Below are positions 1-6,325 of a stretch of 7,979 bases of DNA, in pieces. The stretch's first letter is position 1. Each line of letters opens with the position of its first letter. Made by a program: the position numbers and the translations under genes. Origin of the DNA: Amoebophilaceae bacterium UBA1467 (GTDB lineage: Bacteria > Bacteroidota > Bacteroidia > Cytophagales > Amoebophilaceae); NCBI GenBank assembly GCA_002325615.1, contig DCSL01000039.1:1-7979 (forward strand). The letters are read 5' to 3'. The notes under the pieces are model-generated. The model was not told the DNA's origin. It saw only the letters and a list, made by a program, of their open reading frames with translations, and did no database searches.

Positions 1-720
1 CATCTGACCAAAAATCAGTGTGGCCTGTGAAGTTTTGAGGGCTTCTTCATCTACCTTGGAGAGGTCCCAGTCACCTTCTTGCATAGACCTTTTGAATTCT
101 TCACCGTAATTAATCACCCCAGCTTCGATCATTTCTCGCAGCAAGTCATTGCCTTCACGCGTACGCTCTCCCACTCCTGCAAACACAGATACACCGGAAT
201 AAGATTTGGCAATGTTATCGATCAATTCCATAATCAGTACAGTCTTCCCTACACCAGCACCTCCAAAAAGACCTATTTTCCCTCCTTTCACGTAGGGTGC
301 CAATAAGTCGATGACTTTGATTCCCGTGTAAAGAATCTCAGTGGAAGTGGCCAAGTCTTTGAATTGGGGGGCAGGTCTGTGTATAGGAAGCTCACACTCT
401 ACTACAGGCTGTTTAATACCATCTATAGCCTCTCCCACAACGTTGAATAATCTTCCTCTGATGGCTTCGCCCACTGGCATCTTAATAGGAGCCCCGGTAT
501 CAGTGACTTTCGTCCCCCGTACTAGGCCCTCACTACTGTCCATTGCTATGGTCCTAACACGATGCTCTCCCAAATGAAGTTGGCACTCTAATATCAATTT
601 TTGACCATCTTCTTTAATAACTTCTAATGCATTGAGGAGACTAGGTAATGTTGCATCGGCATCAAACCTTACATCTACTACGGGACCCAATATTTGGATG
701 ATTTCTCCTGTAATTGCCAT
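1..720 (-). CDS. atpD: F1 ATP synthase subunit beta, N-terminal part (runs off left edge)
   Basis: This is the catalytic beta subunit of the F1 sector, which makes ATP on the cytoplasmic face of the inner membrane. The first 240 residues are present, beginning MAITGEIIQILGPVVDV, the usual beta-barrel N-terminal domain (about 1-80). The nucleotide-binding domain follows, with the Walker A loop GGAGVGKT at residues 153-160 and the GERTREGNDL motif at about 184-193. After that comes an insertion (about 205-231, containing FKRSMQEGDWDLSKVD) that is characteristic of Bacteroidota AtpD. Walker B and the C-terminal helical domain lie beyond the window. The ATG at 718-720 has no Shine-Dalgarno sequence, only an A-rich stretch, which is normal in this phylum. 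No atpG or atpA precedes it: it is the first gene of its transcription unit, as expected where atpD(-atpC) is separate from the other F-ATPase genes. A TAnnTTTG element lies 40-48 bases upstream of the start codon. The frame is intact throughout. Confidence 0.97.
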   Translation of the reverse strand, partial: MAITGEIIQILGPVVDVRFDADATLPSLLNALEVIKEDGQKLILECQLHLGEHRVRTIAMDSSEGLVRGTKVTDTGAPIKMPVGEAIRGRLFNVVGEAIDGIKQPVVECELPIHRPAPQFKDLATSTEILYTGIKVIDLLAPYVKGGKIGLFGGAGVGKTVLIMELIDNIAKSYSGVSVFAGVGERTREGNDLLREMIEAGVINYGEEFKRSMQEGDWDLSKVDEEALKTSQATLIFGQM

Positions 721-759
721 TTCTTTTTTGGGAAAAATTACGTTGGTTGCTATTTCTCT

Positions 760-768
760 GCAAAACTA
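760..768 (-). promoter_or_regulatory. Putative Bacteroidota -7 promoter element for atpD
   Basis: On the minus strand this reads TAGTTTTGC, an exact match to the TAnnTTTG(C) element recognised by the Bacteroidota primary sigma factor. Transcription would begin near 753 and give a leader of roughly 33 nt before the atpD ATG. The companion TTG at -33 is not visible at the usual 19-23 base spacing (the only nearby minus-strand TTG, at 779-781, is too close). The call therefore rests on one short motif plus its position. Confidence 0.42.
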
Positions 769-820
769 ACACATAAATCAATCTCTTGACACGGAAATAG
801 CATCGGTGATGGATAGCTAG

Positions 821-1357
821 TGCCATACGCAATACTTGGCAATCACGCAGAAGCTACTTACTAGGGCATTGACTTGCAAGGTGAATTCAGAAAAAGATAA
901 CACAGCACTAGCAAACCTTCAGCTAGAAGACCACTGGGGTTATCATGTGGGCGTTTTTACCCGCTTAGATTTGTTTACATTTTACGTTCAGCCCGAAGTA
1001 CTCTTGACTGGCTATGGTGCCAAATTCAGTAAGAATAATAAAGTACTCCAGCTCGGTTTTACTCAGCTTTCTATACCAGCCATGGTAGGGCGTTCCTTTT
1101 TTAGAGTCTTCAGAGCACAAATTGGGCCTGTTTTTAGCTTACTCTTGAGCGCTAAAGAAGGAGAAAAAGATGTAAAAGATCACTATAGCAATACCACAAT
1201 AGGGTGGCAAGGTGGGCTGGGGTTTGATGCCTGGAAGATGGTCATCGATCTTAAATATGAAGGGAACCTAAGTAGATTTGGAAGTACGATTGCCGGCACT
1301 CGCACCAATCATAGATATGCACTGTGGATCCTTAGTGTAGGGGTCAATATTCTTTAA
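821..1357 (+). pseudogene. 5'-truncated PorT-like outer-membrane beta-barrel protein
   Basis: The open frame has no upstream ATG and could start only at a TTG (836), giving 173 residues. From about residue 33 it reads like the small outer-membrane barrel family of Bacteroidota (PorT / outer membrane protein beta-barrel type). It shows alternating aromatic strands: GYHVGVFTRLDLFTFYVQPE, then a short-loop strand pair with FRAQIGPVFSLLLSAKE, a GGLGFDAWKMVIDLKYEGNLS strand, and a terminal strand ending SVGVNIL. Members normally begin with a signal peptide and a first strand of the type GIKxGLN. Here no hydrophobic signal is encoded, and the frame is closed by TAG at 818-820 just after a possible ATG at 809. 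Without a signal peptide the product could not reach the outer membrane, so I call it a decayed gene; a frameshift near 860-875 may also have contributed. The barrel part itself has no internal stop, so the decay is recent or the gene is misread. It diverges from atpD and converges on sppA, with 42 bp between. Confidence 0.62.
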
Positions 1358-1399
1358 TGAGAGGATGTGTTAGGGACACTAGCTACTTTAGGTGTTCGT

Positions 1400-3148
1400 T
1401 TACTCGATCTCAATCATATATGGTGAGCGGGCCTGAATGCCTGTCATATTGATAAGTTCTTGTATGGGCTTGAGGGTTGGAAAATTTGCTTGTAGTGTGC
1501 GAAAAGCTGTCTCATTTCCTACATGATTTTTCCAACCACTCAGGAGTTGTTCGCTAAAAGTCTCTTTCTTGGGCCAGTACGAAACAGTGTATTCGTCTTC
1601 AATGGCCGCGAGTTTGGCTGCTGCTTGAATAGCTGCTTCAAGGCCTCCTAGCTCATCTACAAGCCCTTTTTCTTGTGCCATTTGCCCGGTCCATACCCTT
1701 CCTGCCGCCACACGTTCTACTAGCTCTTTATCCATGTTTCTACCTGCAGCTACCCGCTCCAGAAAAATATTATATCCCTCATCAACAACTTTCTGAATCA
1801 TCTTTTTTTCATGGTTATTGAATGATCTGCCGGGATTTTCAAATAAGTCAGCGGAACCACCCGTCTTCACTACATCCGTAGTAATGCCTAACCTATTGCT
1901 GAGTAAGGCATGGATATCAAAGAAAAGGCCAAAAATACCTATAGAGCCTGTAATGGTAGTAGGATGTGCGAGTATACGACTGCAAGCTACTGCCAAGTAG
2001 TATCCCCCTGAGGCAGCCACATCTGACATAGAAGCTACTACTGGCTTTCTGGCTTTAGTCAAAATTAGTTCTTTCCACAAAGTATCAGCAGCAAGGGCGC
2101 TACCTCCAGGGGAGTTAATTCTCAGGACTACGGCTTTGATAGACTTATCCTTTCTTATGGCTTTTAAACTAGTTACTAGGTCTTTGGAGCCTATAGTGCC
2201 GGGTGCACCGGTACCATCAATAATATTCCCTTCAGCTATAAGTACAGCTATTTGTTTTTTAGAGGATCGAGCGGTCTTTTTGAGTAAGGCATACTTGTCA
2301 AAGGGTACATAATGGATGTGAGCTTCTTGAGCCAAACAGAGTCTGTTTTTGATCAATGCTTCTGCATCGTCAAAGTGTCCCACCTGACTCACCAGCTTGG
2401 AACGACAGGCATCGCGGGGTATGACCACCGATAATGCATCTTCCATGGTTTGAATAGAAGTTTTTTGCAAGCCTCTAGCACTAGCTATACTACTCAGAAA
2501 GTGATCATGAATAGCATCGAGTAATTTCCTGCTTTGGTGTTTACTCGCCTGGCTCATGTCTTGGCGTGTGAAAGGCTCCACAGCACTTTTGTATTCGCCA
2601 ACACGAAATACCTGGGGTGCTACTTCTAGTTTATCAAGCAGTGTCTTGTAAAAAAAGACTGTCTGACTCAAGCCTTTTAAAGGAAAAACGCCTGATGGAT
2701 GCAAGACAATCTCGTCTGCCAAAGACGCCAAGTAGTAGGTTTTTTGTGTATAATTCTCTCCGTAGGCTATGATAAATTTCCCGGTTTTCTGAAAGGAAAG
2801 AAGGACGTTTCTAATTTCTTCCAAACTAGCCCAGCCCGCTCTGAGTGTATTGGCCTCTAAGTAAATACCTTGGATATTTTTGTCTTCCTGTGCATGTTTG
2901 ATAGCATCTTTTAACACCATGAGGTCGATTACCTGGTCCTGCTCCCCTTGCAAAAGCTGTTGGAATGTTTCAGGCGTACGCTCTACTACCTTCCCACGAA
3001 GTGCTATGTGTAAGACTGTCTTATCAGTGATTTTAGGCTTTCTAGGCTGCAACAGTAATAGGCCTATCCCTACGAAAAGGACTAGACTAGTAAAAATGCT
3101 TACGACAACAATAAGCACTTGTTTGAGAATCTGCTTTATACTTTGCAT
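1400..3148 (-). CDS. sppA: Signal peptide peptidase SppA, long (67K) type
   Basis: SppA is a membrane-anchored serine protease (MEROPS S49) that degrades signal peptides left in the membrane after cleavage by signal peptidase. The 582-residue length fits the long form with two tandem S49-like domains. A single transmembrane anchor spans about 11-33 (VLIVVVSIFTSLVLFVGIGL and on), leaving the catalytic part outside the cytoplasm. The N-terminal domain supplies the general base: FRVGEYKSAVEPF places lysine at 187, aligning with Lys209 of E. coli. The C-terminal domain supplies the nucleophile: VLRINSPGGSALAAD places serine at 350, aligning with Ser409. SMSDVAASGGYY (373-384), TGSIGIFG (400-407) and VWTGQMAQEKGLVDELGG (485-502) are further family signatures. 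The ATG at 3146-3148 is chosen because the anchor follows at the normal distance. No Shine-Dalgarno is present. It appears monocistronic: upstream is a non-coding spacer with a palindrome at 3172-3190, and downstream it converges on the barrel remnant. Confidence 0.96.
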   Translation of the reverse strand: MQSIKQILKQVLIVVVSIFTSLVLFVGIGLLLLQPRKPKITDKTVLHIALRGKVVERTPETFQQLLQGEQDQVIDLMVLKDAIKHAQEDKNIQGIYLEANTLRAGWASLEEIRNVLLSFQKTGKFIIAYGENYTQKTYYLASLADEIVLHPSGVFPLKGLSQTVFFYKTLLDKLEVAPQVFRVGEYKSAVEPFTRQDMSQASKHQSRKLLDAIHDHFLSSIASARGLQKTSIQTMEDALSVVIPRDACRSKLVSQVGHFDDAEALIKNRLCLAQEAHIHYVPFDKYALLKKTARSSKKQIAVLIAEGNIIDGTGAPGTIGSKDLVTSLKAIRKDKSIKAVVLRINSPGGSALAADTLWKELILTKARKPVVASMSDVAASGGYYLAVACSRILAHPTTITGSIGIFGLFFDIHALLSNRLGITTDVVKTGGSADLFENPGRSFNNHEKKMIQKVVDEGYNIFLERVAAGRNMDKELVERVAAGRVWTGQMAQEKGLVDELGGLEAAIQAAAKLAAIEDEYTVSYWPKKETFSEQLLSGWKNHVGNETAFRTLQANFPTLKPIQELINMTGIQARSPYMIEIE

Positions 3149-3171
3149 GGCTGTTTTTCAAGTGAAATGCG

Positions 3172-3190
3172 TGCGTATAGTCTATAGGCA
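3172..3190. promoter_or_regulatory. Palindrome upstream of sppA, possible operator
   Basis: The sequence TGCGTATAGTCTATAGGCA has eight of nine base pairs matching across its central T (3181), the exception being G3175 against G3187. It sits 23 bases before the sppA start codon on the side where the promoter or leader must be, so it could be a repressor site or a leader hairpin. No TAnnTTTG element could be placed next to it. Short AT-rich palindromes also arise by chance. Confidence 0.3.
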
Positions 3191-3337
3191 GGTAGCACTG
3201 ATACGGGTTGAATAATAAGGAGGTTAAGCAAAAGACTCGCAAGCATAAACGTAACGATTTCTTAAGCCCTGCCCAACCAACATTGATGGGGCAACGCCAC
3301 GACAACAAAAGTTTATCTAGGGACTTATTGAAATATC

Positions 3338-3360
3338 GAGACCATTGCAAAACAGGTCTC
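3338..3360. repeat. Inverted repeat GAGACC / GGTCTC
   Basis: Six-base perfect inverted repeat, GAGACC at 3338-3343 and GGTCTC at 3355-3360, separated by 11 bases. On the plus strand it is followed after 13 bases by a run of seven T residues. The left part (GAGACCATTGCAAAAC) is reminiscent of terminal repeats of some IS5-group elements, but no second end and no transposase is present, so this is only a resemblance. Confidence 0.3.
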
Positions 3361-3380
3361 CCGTCCCCGGCACTTTTTTT

Positions 3381-3412
3381 CAGGGGGTTTATTTAGTGAG
3401 ATTCCCCCCTCC
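3381..3412. repeat. G-run / C-run inverted repeat
   Basis: AGGGGG (from 3382) is complementary to CCCCCT ending at 3410, giving a six-pair G-C stem with a loop of roughly 17 bases. A second stem using the same C-run is possible with AGGGG at 3414-3418. It lies in non-coding DNA, and CAGGGGG recurs at 3431. The function is unknown; it could be a structural element of an RNA or chance purine asymmetry. Confidence 0.35.
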
Positions 3413-3437
3413 CAGGGGATCGTTCTCTTGCAGGGGG

Positions 3438-3464
3438 CAGCAAGTCGTTTATTTGCTGATTTTC
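3438..3464 (+). terminator. Weak terminator-like hairpin
   Basis: CAGCAA (3438-3443) and TTGCTG (3453-3458) form a perfect six-pair stem with a nine-base loop. The stem is followed by ATTTTC, so only a short T-tract. No plus-strand gene ends just upstream, so if it terminates anything it would be an unrecognised plus-strand transcript from this spacer. The low G-C content of the stem argues for caution. Confidence 0.25.
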
Positions 3465-3562
3465 ACGATGCATTAGACAGGATGAGCCCTAGAAGGCTTT
3501 TCTGCAGGGATATCTGTTAAGCAACAATTGCTTGATCTAGAAAAAACAGGTCCACTTAGACA

Positions 3563-3575
3563 CACTTTTTAAGTG
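3563..3575. repeat. Short stem-loop CACTT-TTT-AAGTG
   Basis: A perfect five-pair stem with a three-base loop. CACTTA at 3553-3558 can alternatively pair with TAAGTG at 3570-3575, so two mutually exclusive hairpins are possible. On the minus strand this lies about 90 bases beyond the 3' end of the initiator tRNA gene and could stabilise or end its trailer, although no T-run follows on that strand. Confidence 0.25.
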
Positions 3576-3630
3576 CTGAAAAGAGAAAGGCCTTTATAAA
3601 ATTAGTCCATGCTTCCGGCGAAACATTGCA

Positions 3631-3664
3631 CATCGTACTACTGCAAATAGTCGATGTAAAGTAG

Positions 3665-3666
<2 letters not shown>
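3631..3666 (-). other. Trailer of tRNA-fMet with alternative stem-loops
   Basis: Directly 3' of the tRNA on the minus strand, TACTAC (3666-3661) can pair with GTAGTA (3641-3636). Alternatively CATCG (3631-3635) pairs with CGATG (3652-3656), extended by ACT/AGT. The two foldings share bases and exclude each other. The first would involve U72 and A73 of the tRNA itself. This may be a processing or termination structure; no poly-T stretch follows. Confidence 0.3.
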
Positions 3667-3736
<70 letters not shown>

Positions 3737-3742
3737 ATCTAA

Positions 3743-3823
3743 GGGTTGCTTGAACGCTTGATCGATTGATTAACCCAGCTTACTTAGCAGCTCTTGATTG
3801 CTAACATTTCTTGATAGTTATCA
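3743..3823. repeat. Inverted repeats in the tRNA-fMet leader region
   Basis: GGGTT (3743-3747) faces AACCC (3772-3776) across 24 bases, just 5' of the tRNA on its own strand. Further upstream TGATA-GT-TATCA (3812-3823) is a perfect short dyad. Both lie between the proposed minus-strand promoter and the tRNA 5' end and could be leader hairpins or protein sites. Neither is long enough to be convincing alone. Confidence 0.25.
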
Positions 3824-3876
3824 TAGAGCATTTCGATCAATCAACAAAGCTTCGTAAGTCAACCGACGCTGCGCCT

Positions 3877-3885
3877 GCAAAGGTA
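3877..3885 (-). promoter_or_regulatory. Putative -7 promoter element for tRNA-fMet
   Basis: The minus strand reads TACCTTTGC, an exact match to the Bacteroidota TAnnTTTG(C) element. Transcription would start near 3870 and run through about 135 bases of leader into the initiator tRNA. At the expected -33 position the minus strand has TGG rather than TTG, so that half is weak. It overlaps the proposed era promoter on the other strand, which would make this a compact divergent promoter region. Confidence 0.42.
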
Positions 3886-3891
3886 ATTTTT

Positions 3892-3924
3892 TTGACGTAG
3901 ATTGCCATAAAATTATTAGATTTT
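3892..3924 (+). promoter_or_regulatory. Putative promoter for era
   Basis: TTG at 3892-3894 and TAGATTTT at 3917-3924 are separated by 22 bases, close to the Bacteroidota pattern TTG-N19 to 23-TAnnTTTG; the final G is replaced by T. If used, transcription would begin only a few bases before the era ATG at 3935, giving a nearly leaderless message. The region is very T-rich, so a chance match is possible. Confidence 0.28.
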
Positions 3925-3934
3925 TTATTCCTAT

Positions 3935-4822
3935 ATGACCTCATTACCCCACAAAGCTGGTTTTGTGAACATCGTTGGTAAGCCCAATGTAGGAAAATCT
4001 ACCTTAATGAATGTGCTGCTGGGCAAAAATCTCTCCATTATCACGGCCAAGGCACAAACTACACGCCACCGCATAGCAGGCATTTTGAGTGGAGATGACT
4101 TTCAGGTCATTTACGCAGACACGCCAGGTATCATTACCCCCAACTATGAGTTGCAGCGATCCATGATGCGAGTAGTCCGCGGTTCGCTAGTAGACGCAGA
4201 TGCGTTACTTTGGGTGGTGGATGTACACGATCAAGAGCTCCCCACTGATTTCAGTGCAAAGCTGCTTCACCGGAGGGCCACCCCTGTTTTTTTACTCATC
4301 AACAAGGTAGATTTGATAGGTAAAGTGGCCCTAGAAAAAGTGCTGCAATATTGGTCTAACCATGTATCAGTCAATGCAATCATTCCTGTTTCTGCCTTGC
4401 AGGCCTACAACACAGCACTAGTTTTTACACATATTCTGGCCTGCTTGCCTGAACACCCCGCTTACTATCCCAAAGACATGCTTACGGACAAGCCTGAGCG
4501 TTTTTTTGCTGCAGAGATTATCCGTGAAAAGATACTACGTAACTACCATCAAGAAATTCCTTACAGTGTTGAAGTAGTCATTGATGCGTTTAAGGAAGAA
4601 GAAAAGCTCATAAAGATTAGTGCCATCATCAACGCAGAAAGACAAAGCCAAAAAAGCATCCTGATTGGTAAACAAGGGCATGCCCTGAAAAAGGTAGGCA
4701 TAGAAGCCCGCCACGACCTGGAGAGGTTCTTAGGGAAGAAAGTCTTCTTAGAACAACACGTGAAGGTAGCGCCTGATTGGCGCACAAAATCGCAGCTCCT
4801 TCGCCAATTTGGATACACTTAA
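3935..4822 (+). CDS. era: GTPase Era, 30S ribosomal subunit assembly
   Basis: Era is an essential GTPase that binds the 3' end of 16S rRNA and helps mature the 30S subunit. At 295 residues it has the standard length. The TRAFAC G domain shows G1 GKPNVGKS (15-22), G2 QTTRHR with Thr42/43 (41-46), G3 DTPG (62-65), G4 NKVD (123-126) and G5 SAL (153-155). The C-terminal KH RNA-binding domain follows, with the family signature INAERQSQKSILIGKQGHALKKVG (split here around the GxxG loop GKQG at 245-248). The start MTSLPHKAGFVNIVG matches the short N-terminus common in Bacteroidota members. It is followed after 184 bases by der in the same direction, an arrangement common in this phylum. The long spacer, with two dyads, suggests der has its own promoter rather than strict co-transcription. 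Confidence 0.97.
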   Translation: MTSLPHKAGFVNIVGKPNVGKSTLMNVLLGKNLSIITAKAQTTRHRIAGILSGDDFQVIYADTPGIITPNYELQRSMMRVVRGSLVDADALLWVVDVHDQELPTDFSAKLLHRRATPVFLLINKVDLIGKVALEKVLQYWSNHVSVNAIIPVSALQAYNTALVFTHILACLPEHPAYYPKDMLTDKPERFFAAEIIREKILRNYHQEIPYSVEVVIDAFKEEEKLIKISAIINAERQSQKSILIGKQGHALKKVGIEARHDLERFLGKKVFLEQHVKVAPDWRTKSQLLRQFGYT

Positions 4823-4879
4823 CGATTAATAAATGATCACTAGTACACAACTAGAAACTCTATTGCTAAACCAAAAGAT

Positions 4880-4900
4880 ATGTGCACAAGTTGTTCACAT
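4880..4900. promoter_or_regulatory. Dyad 1 in the era-der spacer
   Basis: Arms ATGTGcACAA and TTGTtCACAT flank a central G (4890): nine of ten positions are complementary, the exception being C4885 against T4895. As DNA this resembles an operator for a dimeric protein; as RNA it would form a stem with a tiny loop. No T-run follows, so it is not a typical terminator for era. Confidence 0.35.
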
Positions 4901-4934
4901 GCCAAATACGGACAAGCGTGCGAGCTAATAGGAT

Positions 4935-4955
4935 ATGTATGGTTACCTTATACAT
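4935..4955. promoter_or_regulatory. Dyad 2 in the era-der spacer
   Basis: ATGTAT (4935-4940) and ATACAT (4950-4955) are perfectly complementary across nine bases that themselves contain the small palindrome GGTTACC. It has the same total length (21 bp) and the same outer half-sites, ATGT and ACAT, as dyad 1, and its centre is 55 bp from that of dyad 1. It lies 51 bases before der, where a regulator could act on der transcription. Confidence 0.33.
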
Positions 4956-4991
4956 TGCCTATCATTAATCACTTTTTTTAGCACCCAACCT

Positions 4992-4999
4992 TAATTTTG
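4992..4999 (+). promoter_or_regulatory. Possible -7 promoter element for der
   Basis: TAATTTTG matches TAnnTTTG exactly and lies seven bases before the der ATG (5007). No TTG occurs at the appropriate -33 distance; the nearest, at 4955-4957, is too far upstream. If active it would give a leaderless der message. The match may also simply reflect AT-richness before the start codon. Confidence 0.25.
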
Positions 5000-5006
5000 T
5001 GTCCTG

Positions 5007-6311
5007 ATGGCAAATATTGTAGCAATTGTAGGCAGGCCTAACGTGGGCAAGTCGACGCTGTTTAACAGACTGGTCGAGCAGCGTAAGGCGATTATGGATA
5101 ACGAAAGCGGAATCACGCGTGACCGACACTATGGCTATGCAGAGTGGACAGACAAGCATTTTACAGTCATAGATACAGGAGGGTATGTGAAGAACAGCAA
5201 CGATATATTTGAAAGTGCTATTCGCCAGCAAGTCCAGATAGCCATTGACGAGGCGAGCGTCATTTTGTTTTTAGTAGACTGCAAAGATGGGCTCACAGGC
5301 TTGGACAAAGATTTTGCAGCAGTACTGCGAGCTACTTGCAAGCCTGTACTGGTAGTAGCGAACAAAGCGGACAATGTCCCTACCGCACTAATGATGCATG
5401 ATTTTTATCCACTAGGCATGGGAGTCCCCTACCCTATTTCGGCAGCTAGTGGCACAGGTACGGGAGAATTGCTTGATGCGGTTATCCAAAATTTCCAGGA
5501 CAAGGACTTAATAGAGGAAGAGTCGCTACCAAAAGTCGCTATCCTAGGCAGGCCCAACGTGGGCAAATCATCTTTTCTCAATGTGTTGCTAGGAGAAATG
5601 CGCAGCATTGTCACGCCCCTCGCTGGCACTACCCGAGATGCTATTGACACTACTTACAAGCTGTATGGCAAGCAAATGATCTTAACCGACACGGCGGGTA
5701 TTCGGAAAAAAGCAAAGGTAAAAGAAAACATCGAGTTCTATTCCGTGATTCGGGCCATCGGTGCTTTGCAAGAGGCTGATGTATGTATCATCATGCTAGA
5801 TGCCACGCAGGGGTTAGAGGGCCAAGATATTAACCTGATCTCATTGGCACACCGTTACAAAAAAGGCTTGGTGATCTTGGTCAACAAGTGGGACTTGATG
5901 CAGAAGGATAGTCATACAGCAGAGGCTTACAAAAAGGAGCTTTTTAAAAAGCTAGCGCCCCTGGACTATATGCCTATTCTGTTCATATCAACAGTGAAAA
6001 AGCAACGAATTTACCAGGCCATTGAAAAAACTCTGCAGGTCTACGAAAGCAGAAAAAAGAAGATTGCTACTTCAGTGCTTAATAAAGTGATGCTGGCCGC
6101 CATTGAACAATACAATCCACCTGCTGTCAAGGGCAAGTACATTAAAATAAAGTACATTACGCAACTACCTACCTACACGCCTGTTTTTGCTTTTTTTTGC
6201 AACCTGCCGCAGTATATAAAACCCCCTTACAGGAGCTATTTAGAGAACCAGCTTCGTAGCCATTTCGACTTAGAAGGGGTACCGATTAAGCTGGTTTTTA
6301 GGAAAAAATAA
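5007..6311 (+). CDS. der: GTPase Der (EngA), 50S ribosomal subunit assembly
   Basis: Der is the essential double-GTPase that binds the large subunit precursor and promotes 50S assembly. The 434-residue length is typical. G domain 1 has GRPNVGKS (9-16), the switch I stretch SGITRDRHYG (34-43), DTGG (56-59), NKAD (119-122) and SAA (145-147). G domain 2 has GRPNVGKS (181-188), GTTRDAIDT (207-215), DTAG (228-231) and NKWD (293-296), followed by IST at 327-329. The KH-like C-terminal domain (about 353-434) includes PPAVKGKYIKIKYITQ and ends KLVFRKK. The DTGG in domain 1 and DTAG in domain 2 are the normal Der pair, so both sites look functional. The ATG at 5007 places the first P-loop at the usual distance from the N-terminus. 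Upstream neighbour era works on the other ribosomal subunit. Downstream it converges on the outer-membrane barrel gene with 14 bp between, and no strong terminator is visible in the gap. Confidence 0.97.
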   Translation: MANIVAIVGRPNVGKSTLFNRLVEQRKAIMDNESGITRDRHYGYAEWTDKHFTVIDTGGYVKNSNDIFESAIRQQVQIAIDEASVILFLVDCKDGLTGLDKDFAAVLRATCKPVLVVANKADNVPTALMMHDFYPLGMGVPYPISAASGTGTGELLDAVIQNFQDKDLIEEESLPKVAILGRPNVGKSSFLNVLLGEMRSIVTPLAGTTRDAIDTTYKLYGKQMILTDTAGIRKKAKVKENIEFYSVIRAIGALQEADVCIIMLDATQGLEGQDINLISLAHRYKKGLVILVNKWDLMQKDSHTAEAYKKELFKKLAPLDYMPILFISTVKKQRIYQAIEKTLQVYESRKKKIATSVLNKVMLAAIEQYNPPAVKGKYIKIKYITQLPTYTPVFAFFCNLPQYIKPPYRSYLENQLRSHFDLEGVPIKLVFRKK

Positions 6312-6325
6312 GCAACGTGGGCACA

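Larger units (their letters stand above)
3191..3664. other. Non-coding spacer between sppA and tRNA-fMet
   Basis: About 470 bases with no credible gene. The two small open frames that cross it, one per strand, have no recognisable family, and one overlaps the sppA start, so they were not called. What it does hold: GAGACC (3338-3343) facing GGTCTC (3355-3360); three G-runs of the type CAGGGG (3381, 3413, 3431) against C-runs at 3404-3413; a hairpin followed by T residues at 3438-3464; and a CACTT/AAGTG stem-loop at 3563-3575. Signature sequences of tmRNA, RNase P RNA or SRP RNA were looked for and not seen. Part of this may be the 3' trailer of the tRNA transcript. Confidence 0.5.

Noticed and set aside
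79..577. Two plus-strand open frames (79-306 and 341-577)
   Set aside because: They lie antisense to the well-conserved atpD frame and resemble no family.
1818..3215. Plus-strand open frames inside sppA (1818-2000 and 2880-3215)
   Set aside because: Antisense shadows of sppA, whose frame carries the catalytic motifs.
3087..3396. Open frames on both strands at 3087-3350 (minus) and 3208-3396 (plus)
   Set aside because: They overlap each other, and the minus-strand one overlaps the sppA start in another frame. Their composition is not protein-like, with many Cys/Trp/Leu or Lys/Arg clusters, and no family is recognised.
4561..5650. Minus-strand open frames within era and der
   Set aside because: Antisense shadows of two highly conserved GTPase genes.
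6312..6325. Bidirectional terminator between der and the barrel gene
   Set aside because: The 14-bp gap and its flanks offer only a four-base stem (GTGG/CCAC) and no T-run, so I did not call a terminator.
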